A DNA stretch of 13,582 bases, from the NCBI GenBank assembly GCA_026387165.1, contig JAPLMG010000091.1:1-13582 (forward strand). Reading direction: 5' to 3'. The stretch's first letter is position 1. Every line of letters begins with the position of its first letter. This stretch comes from Candidatus Omnitrophota bacterium. GTDB lineage: Bacteria; Omnitrophota; Gorgyraeia; 2-01-FULL-45-10. Positions 1 to 7,832 of this stretch are shown here, piece by piece. The translations under genes and the position numbers were made by a program. Under the pieces are notes generated by a model. That model searched no databases and had not been told where the DNA came from. It saw only the letters and a list, made by a program, of their open reading frames with translations.

Positions 1-569
1 GCGGAAAATTTTTCTTTAAGATATGATCCGGCTATCGTCTCGGCCTCCTTACAGCCGCGTATAGATGCAGCTATGACTTCTTCCGGAGTTCCGACGCCTT
101 CTCTGTCTACCCTTATCGATAAATGAAGATCTCTTACCCCATCCGCAAAATTCTGCAGAGCAACATGCGTTATCATCTTCTCCCAACTGCCTAGATCATA
201 GCGCCCGCTTTTAAGATAAGCTTCTTTAAATTTCGCATGAACCGAATCTCCTATATGCGCATGGTAGTGCCGTTTCGGCCATCCCCTCACCAGCTTAACA
301 ATCGCCTGATATGCCGGATTTTCATAACGGAATTCTCCGTCCGGCTTGTTCAGTTCATCCATTAATTCGTCTATCGCCTTTTTCGCCGGATCCTTTACCC
401 TGTCTCTTGTATTTCTCAACGATGTGATGATGTGCCGATTGCCGTATTTTTCTATCTCTCCCTTTAATTCATCGTGTATTTCATTGACTATCGCCAGCCC
501 CTCAGCATTTAAGCTGACCCCCGCGATCTCGGACGCGGAATCAATAACCATGGCGGCCTTAAAAGCATC
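1..569 (-). other. Adenosine-deaminase-like domain, start only (continues past window edge)
   Basis: Residues about 2195-2383 and beyond. PKRHYHAHIGDSV contains H2297-A-H2299 followed by IGDS, matching the HxHLDGS/A first metal-binding strand of the adenosine/AMP deaminase family. Further on, FADGVRDLHLSIRVDRE and TPEEVIAASIRGCKEAE match the family's dGv.Y.elR strand and the helix after it. The later catalytic Glu, His and Asp residues would lie outside the window, so activity cannot be judged. An exported purine deaminase or a related amidohydrolase is plausible. Confidence 0.6.
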
Positions 570-3500
570 TTCAATGATGTTTTGGGACGGTTCTCGCGGC
601 AATCCCTGCCTGTCCCCGGCCGGTGCGGGATTCGCGGTTTTTTCGGACGGCTGAGCTTTCGATTCAATCGGGGAATCGCCTCCATTATCGGCAAAGATAG
701 CGAGCGCGGCCGCGAATGCCGAATCTATGCCGCGGCTGCCGGCTTGCTGCGTTGCTGCGGGAGATGAAAAACCCTGTGAGCTTGTGCTCTTCAGTATATC
801 GTCTCTAAGCCTCTTGCCTTCTTCGGATTCAAGCGTTTTATACAGCGCCGGCGCCTGATTTCGAAGGAGTTCCTTTGCCTTGGCGCGTATCTCCTCCGCG
901 CCCATTCTTCTGAATTTTTCTACAGACCGATATTGCAAAATACGCCAGCCGCGAATTCCTGGAGCCGATTCCCGCTCCATGCCGGTTATAGGAGCCATTA
1001 TTCCCGAGTAGACCCCGCGCCTATCGTCATTGTACATCCATGATATAGGCACAATACCCGCAAGATGGGGCTGGCTATAGCAAATGCTGGATAAATACGG
1101 GACGATCTCGCCTTCTCCCCCCCAGATAATATGCGCGATCTCATGCCAGATCGTGTCCCGAATATAAAACGACAGCAAAAAGTCAAAATCCTTCAATCGC
1201 GGGTCTTCCTCTTCCGCTTTAATGAATAATAGCGTCATATCCCGCTCAAAATCTTTCTGTAGTTCTTTATCCTCGAAGCCTCCCGCTATAAATCTCTTTT
1301 GTCCGTGCGTCGCCTGGAAATGCTCTCTGGCTCTATCCAGAGTTTCATCATAGAATACTACAGCAACTCTAGAGGTTTTTTTGAATCTGTCCGCAATACC
1401 AAACGCATTAAGCCTTGCCCCGTTATCCCTTATACGCTGAACTACGCATATATCTTTCCCCTGAAATGTGGAACGGAATCGTACCTTAAACAGCCAATCA
1501 TCAATTTTGCCTTCGATGAAATTATCGATCAAATCCTCAGGCGCATAAAACCCATGCGGCATAAAGAGTTTTTGATTGAACTCGTTTAGTATCTTCCGGA
1601 CTTCGACGAAGTTCTTTTCCGAATAATAGAATACGGAATTGATCGATAGCAACAGGTCGAACAGGCTTTTGAGCTGCGGAAATTCTTCGAGCATCCACTC
1701 GAGGCCATGCGCCTTCATCAATCTCTCAAAATCCCCCTGTATAAGCCCGGCATGTTTATGCGCCCGATTAATATTCGGGATAGCGGATAATAGAAGCGCG
1801 AGTTTCTCTTCTTTGGTTTCCAGCCGCCGAATCCTGTCCTCTATCGAGACCGCGCTTGCCGAATCCCGGATTTCGCCCGCCTTCTTATCCAGCGCGGCCG
1901 CGACCGCCTTATTTTCACTGGCTTCATCGCTTATCTCCTCTCCCAGCGCTTCTTCAATAAGATCGGTCAGCTCAAATCTTGTGTACCAGGAAATAAATCC
2001 GAACAATCCGTATTTTTCGCTTCCACGCTTCTGTTTGCCCGTGATTAAGTCCCTGTAATAATTGTCCTTACCGAAAAAGAAGATGCCCTTCTTTGCCAGT
2101 TCATCCGCGTTTAGCGCGTTTATTCTCTCTTCCAAAGGCTTCTTTTTCTGTTCCGGCGGGTAGGAAGGTATCTTCGCGTCTTCCTGCCTTTCCAGTTCGC
2201 GCTCCAGCGCCATTTGTTTTTCAATTTCCCGTTTTGACCTGATAGTTATTGCCGTAAGGCCGCCTCCTATCGCGCCGGCGGCTAAGAGCCCGCCTGCAGC
2301 AAGCTTTATAAACTGCCTCCGGGTCATGCTGTTAGCAGGCGGCTCTTTTGCAACCTCCTCGAACGGCCGGCGTGCGGCGTCCTGCGCCTCTTTCGCCTGG
2401 ATAAGGCACTGGAGCAGATCTCTGGCGCAGCCCTTTAGCGCCTTTTCATCCATGTTAGGAATGGCTTCAAACAAAGTATTCATATAAAGATGCTTTCTCA
2501 GTTCGGGTTCCGGTATCCTGACGCCGCTTACATGAGGAACAAGGTGACGCAGAATGAACGATGCCGCCGCCAGATTGCTGGCGCTGGTACCTTTGGGCAA
2601 TTTGAACAAATACCTGATGAAATCAAATAACCTGAGCCAGTGATTATCGCCTTCGGCCATATCCATCAGGAATGGCGCGAGTTCGCCTGACGTTTGCATG
2701 ACGCAACGTATCGCTTCACGCCTTAATACATAATCGCGGAAACTATTATAGTATTTCCTGACAAATTGATCGCCGGACGTTGTTATAGTGACACCTGCCC
2801 ATTGTTTCGTGATCAATCTCTTAAACGTTTCGTTTATAATAGGTATCCGGGTCGCGACATCGCCGCTTAAATATCCTCCCCTGGCAGGGTCGGCAATATT
2901 GAGAAATTCCGCATGAAATACCCTTAATTGATTCTCGAGGTTTTTGGGAATGTATATGATGGGCAGGCTCCCATCAACTTTTATCTTGGATATCGCCGCC
3001 GCTATTATCTCATCATGTCCAAAACGGTATTTTACGTAGCTCGGGACCCGCGACGCTTCGATGGCTACGGCTTTCATTTTTATAGAACGGCTGATCATGT
3101 CGGTATCAAGGTCTTCGCTTTGTAAAACCGGGTAAACGTTCAATATCGGTATCTCAACAAAATCATCGATCTCTTTAATAAAAAATTGTCCCATGTCGAA
3201 AAGGATGAATAAACCGGATTTCATGAAGGTCTCTTCTAAAACTTCCATGACGACCTGCTGCGAAAAGTTGCCTCTCTCTATCTCTGTCGCAAGCCGGCCA
3301 AACGCGGGAATATCCTTACCTATCTGGCCCGCGATCTGGGCGAAAAGATCCTTATACGCGTCTTTGACCTTTGCGGATAAATAATGCACGGAATTAGCCC
3401 TGTTTACTTTTGGCGGGAACGCGCTTATCTCGGAATCAATTATTTTATGGATTGCAGCCGTTCCTTGATTGAGCTTTTCTATTAAATATTTTGCCTTGTC

Positions 3501-6500
3501 TTTGGGGATCTTCTTAACCACGCCTTCGCCTGCCTGTGTTGATGGTCGGGGCGTGTCATCCGGCAGGGCCGGAGCAAGCTGGCGCAAAAGAGATATTAGC
3601 GGAGAGTCCATGTCTAACAAATTTCCTATCTGCTTTGAGATATCCAAAAATGTGACGCCGCTTCTTGCCGCGATAATAATATCCTCTTTAAGCAGCTCCC
3701 ATTCATCGGCCCGGCCCGACTCATGCATTATTTCGTGGGAGATGCCGGTGATATCTAATTTCGATGGGGCATTGAGATTTATATAACAATAGCGGTTTTG
3801 TATGCAATCGCCGTATAGGCTCGGGGATTTACTGACAGCGTCTATTATGAAAGGCTTTCTTTCGAGGTTCTTTATCAGTCGTTCCAGCATGAGTATCTGT
3901 CCATACTGCGTCGGCGCGCGGATCTTTATACAATTCTCGATGAATTGCTGAATGGTCATTCCTTCCGGCAGCCTCTCCAGAACCGATTTATGAACCGCCA
4001 GATCAATATGGAATGTTCTGTCCGCTATAGCTATATCAACCGGTATTTTTGAGAAATTGCCCGGGATATTTCCGTTATCTATATCCTGCCTCAAGCCCAA
4101 TGCCGACATGCTGAAATATCCCTCATCCGTATATGAGTTACTATTTTGCTTCATCCAGATCCCGAATCCCGTGTGCGCGGGACTTTCGGGAGTAGCGGGA
4201 ATGTTTTCAACGCTCCCGGTCGGGCCGGATAATGCCGCGACATGGGCCGGGGCGGCGGATGGTTCCGCTGCAATTGCGCCCTCTTTTTTCGCTACGGCGG
4301 CGCTGAATTGCCTCAAATATTCCGCCGCGGTCAATATCGCCTCGCATACCCTGCTCAGCCTTACAGAAAGCGCCTGGAGCCTGAATAATTTTTTGTTCGG
4401 CTGATCTGACTCAAATTCGCCCAGTTTAAATAATTTTTTATATGCTGTAAGATACGATTGTTCAACGGCCCTTCTCATCTCATCATCGCAAAGCACATTA
4501 TCGATCTCTTCTTCTGAGAGCCTCATCTCGGGCACCACAATATTACCCAAACTATTTTCGTCATCCAGATCGATCTTGACTCCCTGGGACTGTAAGCTCC
4601 CCTCTGTCCATGGGGGAGCTATTACGATACCGCCGCAAGCGGCCAAATCTAATTCTTGAGCGCCTGCCGCCTCCGAATGAGGGTCGGAATCCTGGGCCTG
4701 AGCGTCTGACGCGGCAAGAATCTTTCTCTGCATCTCAATGTCTATATTTTTAACTAATGTGAGACTGCCTTTATATCCGGCGGGATCCGCGGCCTTCTCC
4801 CGGGCCAACTGATCGGCAAGCAACTGCAGGCCATCAATAATATACGGGTCGCTTGAGCTGTTCGCCCCTATTATGACCTGCACTCCGTATTTTACCAGCG
4901 CGCGGATGTTATAGTTGGTCAGCGCCCTGTTCCGTCCCGCCTTTTCCGTCATGCATCGGCCCTGGTAAGAGAGGGTCCACAGGTCTGGATCGAGCCCCAT
5001 GTCTGATTTGCACTGCGCCTTTGTTTTTAAAGCCAGTTCCGGCGTAGGGTGTTCGAGATCTACGCCATCCGGATACTTTTCCCCATCTAAAATATTGCGC
5101 ATCTTTTCTCTGTAAAAATGCGCGGTGATCTCCCTTTCGTCGCCGTTCGTTACCGCTATCATGTCATTATCTTGCCACTCGCCCCAACCGGTATCGTATT
5201 TTTTCTGCAATATCCTGTCGACATGCTCCGCGGCCACTCCTCCATACCAGTCCGCTGTCCTGGCGCCCATCGATGTAAGATCGGCTGTATTTCCGTCCTG
5301 ACTTGTGGCATATTTCCTATTCTCAAAAGGAACGCCCATGCCGTTCAGCACCCACAACCCCGGGAAGCTGCATCTGTTTCCAAATGTGTGCGATGTAAAG
5401 GCAACCGTTGCCCTGCTCATGATTGTGTCACCATAATATGTTTTCAGCAGATATGGGGCCATCCCGAGCTGACCATCATTATAATGAGCCACCGGAGGCT
5501 TCCATAGTTGCGGATCCCTGTCATATTTCCTCTGCTCAAGGCGTCTTTGAAGCTCAACCAATGCCGCCGCATACCAGCCGGAAAATTCATCCAGCGTAAC
5601 GAGATTGGGTTCGCTGGGATTCCTATAACGGTACAGCCCCCCGGTAAAATAATTATGCCCGAAATGGTCTATCTTCCTGCGGCCTCCTATCAAATTCATC
5701 CTTATGCCATCTTTATTGATTATTTCAAACGCGAATGCTTCATGTACCTGCCTGTTAGCGGTGATATCGTAACTATCTATATGCTTCAAATTCTCCGCGT
5801 CTACCCCCATGATCGCGGCGTAGTCGAGGGGCACATAGACTCCTTCGCGGTTACGGCCGGAGTCATAAAAGGGCTCTATCTGCGCATAATCGATGCCGCA
5901 GGCGCTGCATATACGGTACATGTTAAGCCCGTTAAATTGCATGACCCTTCCCAATCCACCGGCGGGATTCCATATCTCTGCCGCGGCCTGATATACGGTC
6001 CTTCCTGTAAGATAAGGGGCGTGCATCCGGGCCCAACCGGCCGGAATTTTTTTGGTAAGCATTAAAAGGATGGAATCTATTATTATGGTCCTACGGTAAT
6101 CAGGATCACTCTCCAAAATCTTTACAAGTTTATCCTGGTCCGACTTTTTCATGACCGCGACTGCCCTCAATATAGGATATCTGCCCTCTATCGGATACCG
6201 CGGCCTGCCCAGAGCGACGCCGTCGCATAATTTAAGAAAATCTATCAGCTCCCCGGGAGAGTCTTCGGCATTTATAAGCAATCTGTTAAGCTCGTCCAAT
6301 AGAACTACATATTTGTCATTCAACATCGCGTCAGCGATCTTTTGGCGCGGTTCTATTGCAGCGCCATCAGCTTCATGCGCGGCGATATTTATATCTTTGC
6401 TGTTTTCATCAAGCAGATAACCGGCTTCTCTATACAGCTCGTACATATTTGCCATATCCAGGAGGGCCCGAGCGTCGCTTCTCCTGTCGCCCGCGATAAA

Positions 6501-7151
6501 ATTCTTATATTTCTGTTTGATCCTGGCGTATAGACTTTCTATCGATTTACGGTTACGCGATGCGGCGTTAATTTCTTCCGCTATTTGGCGGGATGTCTTC
6601 TTTTCTGCGCGATCCGGCTTATTTATATGCTCTTTGATCCAAGACCTCATCTGCCGGTAGTCGAAACCTTTGAGGCGCCTGAATTTTTCCCATCCGGCTA
6701 TCTTCTCTTTCTCATGGCCTATAACAGTTTCATCATGAAAATATAACTTGTCAATATAGATTACTGGTACGTCGTTCCTTACGCCTAATCCTATATGCGC
6801 TAACTGGCCCGTATTCTTCAAAAGCCCTTCGATGGCAACGATACCGATCTCTTGCTTATCCATTATAGAGCCTATTTCAACAACAACTTTATCGCTCCTG
6901 TGTCCCTCCAATTTTGTTACATCGATTTTTATAAGTCGGGACGGGTCTATTTGCCGGCTGATATATTTATTGACAGCTTGATGTGAAAGCAGGAATGATT
7001 TTAATAGATATTCATTTTGGAATTGTTCTTGAGTAAGTCCGAGTTTTGGGGCGAGGGCAAATGAGAGGTCATTCCATAAAAATAGGAATATTACAGAAAG
7101 CGTAATAATCCTGAATAAAACGCTATATCTCTCTTTGTATTTGATTAACAT
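1..7151 (-). CDS. Giant exported multidomain protein (GT-B glycosyltransferase, two HExxH domains, internal Tat-like segment, adenosine-deaminase-like domain); 3' end outside window
   Basis: A single frame stays open from ATG at 7151 to the window edge: 2,383 codons without a stop, checked line by line. The real protein is longer. The N-terminus is a signal peptide ending SFA, followed by LAPKLGLTQ. Approximate order by residue: signal peptide 1-32; charged helical module with HEKEKIAGWE at 146-155; GT5-like GT-B domain 370-910; Ala/Pro-rich linker 960-995; first HExxH domain 1000-1195 (HEIMH 1139-1143); unassigned mostly helical part 1213-1600; Tat-like RRQFIK segment 1609-1637; second HExxH domain 1700-2115 (HEIAH 2003-2007); Ser/Ala/Pro-rich linker 2120-2190; adenosine-deaminase-like domain from about 2195. 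It lies 48 bp downstream of rnhB. No Shine-Dalgarno sequence is visible, but a possible promoter lies just upstream. Signal peptides, linkers and multiple enzymatic folds suggest a secreted or periplasmic multifunctional protein; the joint function is unknown. Frame and domain outline are seen; the role is inferred. Confidence 0.93.
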   Translation of the reverse strand, partial: MLIKYKERYSVLFRIITLSVIFLFLWNDLSFALAPKLGLTQEQFQNEYLLKSFLLSHQAVNKYISRQIDPSRLIKIDVTKLEGHRSDKVVVEIGSIMDKQEIGIVAIEGLLKNTGQLAHIGLGVRNDVPVIYIDKLYFHDETVIGHEKEKIAGWEKFRRLKGFDYRQMRSWIKEHINKPDRAEKKTSRQIAEEINAASRNRKSIESLYARIKQKYKNFIAGDRRSDARALLDMANMYELYREAGYLLDENSKDINIAAHEADGAAIEPRQKIADAMLNDKYVVLLDELNRLLINAEDSPGELIDFLKLCDGVALGRPRYPIEGRYPILRAVAVMKKSDQDKLVKILESDPDYRRTIIIDSILLMLTKKIPAGWARMHAPYLTGRTVYQAAAEIWNPAGGLGRVMQFNGLNMYRICSACGIDYAQIEPFYDSGRNREGVYVPLDYAAIMGVDAENLKHIDSYDITANRQVHEAFAFEIINKDGIRMNLIGGRRKIDHFGHNYFTGGLYRYRNPSEPNLVTLDEFSGWYAAALVELQRRLEQRKYDRDPQLWKPPVAHYNDGQLGMAPYLLKTYYGDTIMSRATVAFTSHTFGNRCSFPGLWVLNGMGVPFENRKYATSQDGNTADLTSMGARTADWYGGVAAEHVDRILQKKYDTGWGEWQDNDMIAVTNGDEREITAHFYREKMRNILDGEKYPDGVDLEHPTPELALKTKAQCKSDMGLDPDLWTLSYQGRCMTEKAGRNRALTNYNIRALVKYGVQVIIGANSSSDPYIIDGLQLLADQLAREKAADPAGYKGSLTLVKNIDIEMQRKILAASDAQAQDSDPHSEAAGAQELDLAACGGIVIAPPWTEGSLQSQGVKIDLDDENSLGNIVVPEMRLSEEEIDNVLCDDEMRRAVEQSYLTAYKKLFKLGEFESDQPNKKLFRLQALSVRLSRVCEAILTAAEYLRQFSAAVAKKEGAIAAEPSAAPAHVAALSGPTGSVENIPATPESPAHTGFGIWMKQNSNSYTDEGYFSMSALGLRQDIDNGNIPGNFSKIPVDIAIADRTFHIDLAVHKSVLERLPEGMTIQQFIENCIKIRAPTQYGQILMLERLIKNLERKPFIIDAVSKSPSLYGDCIQNRYCYINLNAPSKLDITGISHEIMHESGRADEWELLKEDIIIAARSGVTFLDISKQIGNLLDMDSPLISLLRQLAPALPDDTPRPSTQAGEGVVKKIPKDKAKYLIEKLNQGTAAIHKIIDSEISAFPPKVNRANSVHYLSAKVKDAYKDLFAQIAGQIGKDIPAFGRLATEIERGNFSQQVVMEVLEETFMKSGLFILFDMGQFFIKEIDDFVEIPILNVYPVLQSEDLDTDMISRSIKMKAVAIEASRVPSYVKYRFGHDEIIAAAISKIKVDGSLPIIYIPKNLENQLRVFHAEFLNIADPARGGYLSGDVATRIPIINETFKRLITKQWAGVTITTSGDQFVRKYYNSFRDYVLRREAIRCVMQTSGELAPFLMDMAEGDNHWLRLFDFIRYLFKLPKGTSASNLAAASFILRHLVPHVSGVRIPEPELRKHLYMNTLFEAIPNMDEKALKGCARDLLQCLIQAKEAQDAARRPFEEVAKEPPANSMTRRQFIKLAAGGLLAAGAIGGGLTAITIRSKREIEKQMALERELERQEDAKIPSYPPEQKKKPLEERINALNADELAKKGIFFFGKDNYYRDLITGKQKRGSEKYGLFGFISWYTRFELTDLIEEALGEEISDEASENKAVAAALDKKAGEIRDSASAVSIEDRIRRLETKEEKLALLLSAIPNINRAHKHAGLIQGDFERLMKAHGLEWMLEEFPQLKSLFDLLLSINSVFYYSEKNFVEVRKILNEFNQKLFMPHGFYAPEDLIDNFIEGKIDDWLFKVRFRSTFQGKDICVVQRIRDNGARLNAFGIADRFKKTSRVAVVFYDETLDRAREHFQATHGQKRFIAGGFEDKELQKDFERDMTLLFIKAEEEDPRLKDFDFLLSFYIRDTIWHEIAHIIWGGEGEIVPYLSSICYSQPHLAGIVPISWMYNDDRRGVYSGIMAPITGMERESAPGIRGWRILQYRSVEKFRRMGAEEIRAKAKELLRNQAPALYKTLESEEGKRLRDDILKSTSSQGFSSPAATQQAGSRGIDSAFAAALAIFADNGGDSPIESKAQPSEKTANPAPAGDRQGLPREPSQNIIEDAFKAAMVIDSASEIAGVSLNAEGLAIVNEIHDELKGEIEKYGNRHIITSLRNTRDRVKDPAKKAIDELMDELNKPDGEFRYENPAYQAIVKLVRGWPKRHYHAHIGDSVHAKFKEAYLKSGRYDLGSWEKMITHVALQNFADGVRDLHLSIRVDREGVGTPEEVIAASIRGCKEAETIAGSYLKEKFS
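807..2054 (-). other. Second HExxH domain of the giant protein (HEIAH)
   Basis: Residues about 1700-2115. The core is TIWHEIAHIIWGGEGEIVPY with H2003, E2004 and H2007, and nearby acids E2013 and E2015 that could supply a further ligand. It is preceded by mixed strands (VAVVFYDETL) and helices. The arrangement fits a zinc-dependent peptidase fold downstream of the Tat-like segment. The exact family is not recognised and the substrate is unknown. Confidence 0.5.
2241..2327 (-). other. Internal twin-arginine signal-like segment in the giant protein
   Basis: Residues 1609-1637 read MTRRQFIKLAAGGLLAAGAI and continue GGGLTAITI: a methionine, a perfect RRxFxK twin-arginine motif, a weakly hydrophobic Gly/Ala-rich core, then a positively charged, coiled-coil-like run (RSKREIEKQM, ALERELERQE). 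At a protein's N-terminus this would be called a Tat signal or anchor without hesitation. Here the same frame continues unbroken from upstream, and no Shine-Dalgarno sequence sits at a normal distance from the internal ATG (GAGGAGG is about 26 nt away). It may be the fused N-terminus of an ancestral separate Tat substrate. Confidence 0.65.
3567..4154 (-). other. First HExxH domain of the giant protein (HEIMH)
   Basis: Residues about 1000-1195, bounded by an Ala/Pro-rich linker (about 960-995) and a second Pro/Thr-rich linker (about 1195-1212). It contains ISHEIMHESGRADEW with H1139, E1140 and H1143, preceded by a beta-like stretch (RYCYINLNAP). HExxH on a helix after a strand is the zinc-binding pattern of gluzincin and related peptidases. 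The third metal ligand is not certain; E1144, D1149 and E1150 are candidates. A zinc protease function is inferred. Confidence 0.5.
4422..6044 (-). other. GT-B glycosyltransferase domain, glycogen/starch synthase (GT5)-like
   Basis: Residues about 370-910. Landmarks come in GT5 order: a glycine loop NPAGGLGRV (G398-G399-L400) where glycogen synthases have KxGGL; FTSH (H588) where they have the donor-side histidine; AVTNGDER (N669-G670) at the NGxD position; GRCMTEKAG with R732 and K737 five residues apart, as in the R300/K305 pair of E. coli GlgA; and PPWTEGSLQSQG with E850, G851 and Q854 matching the E-x-x-G-x-x-Q end of the catalytic site. The active site therefore looks complete. Family members transfer glucose from a nucleotide sugar to a growing glucan. 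Activity outside the cytoplasm would lack an obvious source of nucleotide sugar, so phosphorylase-like or non-catalytic glycan binding are alternatives. Confidence 0.75.
6555..6914 (-). other. N-terminal helical HE-containing module of the giant protein
   Basis: Residues 80-199 run from a short beta-rich stretch (VVVEIGSIM, GIVAIEGLLK, LAHIGLGV, VPVIYIDKLYF) into a charged helical part with H146, E147 and the run HEKEKIAGWEKFRR, followed by MRSWIKEHI. I recall similar modules in other large proteins of this lineage but cannot assign a family. The HE...WE pattern could be a degenerate metallopeptidase helix. This is a description, not a functional call. Confidence 0.4.
7056..7151 (-). other. 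N-terminal signal peptide of the giant protein
   Basis: The first 32 residues are a charged stretch (MLIKYKERYSVLFR), a hydrophobic core (IITLSVIFLFLW) and a polar end NDLSFA. A signal-peptidase I cleavage after SFA fits the small-x-Ala rule and would leave a mature end LAPKLG. There is no lipobox cysteine. Export through Sec is inferred from this pattern. Confidence 0.8.
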
Positions 7152-7161
7152 ATATAGAGAG

Positions 7162-7189
7162 ATTGTACCACATGACACAAGCAATGCAA
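7162..7189 (-). promoter_or_regulatory. Possible promoter of the giant gene
   Basis: In the 48-bp gap after rnhB, the minus strand shows TTGCAT (7189-7184), a 16-bp spacer, then TACAAT (7167-7162), close to sigma-70 consensus. The ATG lies 10 bases after the -10 box, so a transcript starting at the usual distance would have almost no leader, which fits the missing Shine-Dalgarno sequence. This is by eye only; such matches occur by chance. Confidence 0.35.
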
Positions 7190-7199
7190 TGGAAAATAA

Positions 7200-7832
7200 C
7201 TAAGTTTTTTGTTTTTTAACAGGGTTGAAGCTGAACCGGTGGATTGGTGATGGGCCGTGGTTACTCAAAGCTTCCATGTGAGATTTTGTTCCGTAGCCTT
7301 TGTGTCTGGCAAATCCATACTGCGGATAAATTTTGTCGTACTCCACCATGAGCCTGTCTCGCGTTACCTTTGCCACGATCGATGCCGCGGCGATAGAAAG
7401 GGATTTAGAGTCTCCCCCGACAATGCACTTGAGCGGGCATTTCGTCGCGATCTTCATCTTTCCGTCTACAATCACAAAATCCGGCGGGAGCTTGAGGTTC
7501 GAGATGGCGATCTGCATCGCTTTCTTGGTGGCCTGATAGATATTGATCCTATCTATCGTCTTCTCGTCCACAACTCCGATCCCGACGATAGATTTTTGGA
7601 ATATCTCAGGGTAAGCCTTTTCCCTTAATTTTGCGGACAACTTCTTCGAATCGTCTATACGCTCCTTGAATTTATAATCTTTCACAATGACGGCGCCGGC
7701 TACAACAGGCCCGGCCAGAGGGCCCCTGCCCGCCTCATCCACACCTGCTACGCGGGAATATCCGCCCTTACTTAGATTCCTCTCGTGGAGGAGTAGCCGC
7801 GTTATCTTCTGAGTGCTCGATCTTCTCTTCAA
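7200..7832 (-). CDS. rnhB: Ribonuclease HII
   Basis: RNase HII cleaves the RNA strand of RNA/DNA hybrids and nicks at single ribonucleotides in DNA. The 210-residue protein has GVDEAGRGPLAGP with D32 and E33, IVDG with D123, and GGDSKSLSIAAASIVAK with D141, the four acidic residues of the active site in the usual spacing (compare D16, E17, D108, D126 of E. coli). ASIVAKVTRD and YGFARHKGYGT are also typical. The start given is TTG at 7832, inside the last 65 bases of rplS. It is the only standard start that keeps the conserved LLHERNLSKGGY segment before the DEAGRG motif, so overlap and translational coupling with rplS are likely. A weak AGGGA lies about 10 bases upstream. The rplS-rnhB order is a classical arrangement. 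Length is normal and no damage is visible. Confidence 0.95.
   Translation of the reverse strand: MKRRSSTQKITRLLLHERNLSKGGYSRVAGVDEAGRGPLAGPVVAGAVIVKDYKFKERIDDSKKLSAKLREKAYPEIFQKSIVGIGVVDEKTIDRINIYQATKKAMQIAISNLKLPPDFVIVDGKMKIATKCPLKCIVGGDSKSLSIAAASIVAKVTRDRLMVEYDKIYPQYGFARHKGYGTKSHMEALSNHGPSPIHRFSFNPVKKQKT

Noticed and set aside
2241..2327. A separate gene starting at the internal ATG (2327) with a Tat signal
   Set aside because: The frame is open without interruption from 7151 and the nearest GAGGAGG is about 26 bases away, too far for a normal start. It is kept as an open question in the findings, not as an annotated gene.
5118..6065. Two consecutive plus-strand open frames opposite the giant gene
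   Set aside because: They lie wholly inside the minus-strand frame, show no domains, and the minus strand encodes the GT-B motifs over the same bases. They are shadows.
7152..7199. Rho-independent terminator after rnhB
   Set aside because: The 48-bp gap contains no G/C-rich hairpin followed by a T run on the minus strand.
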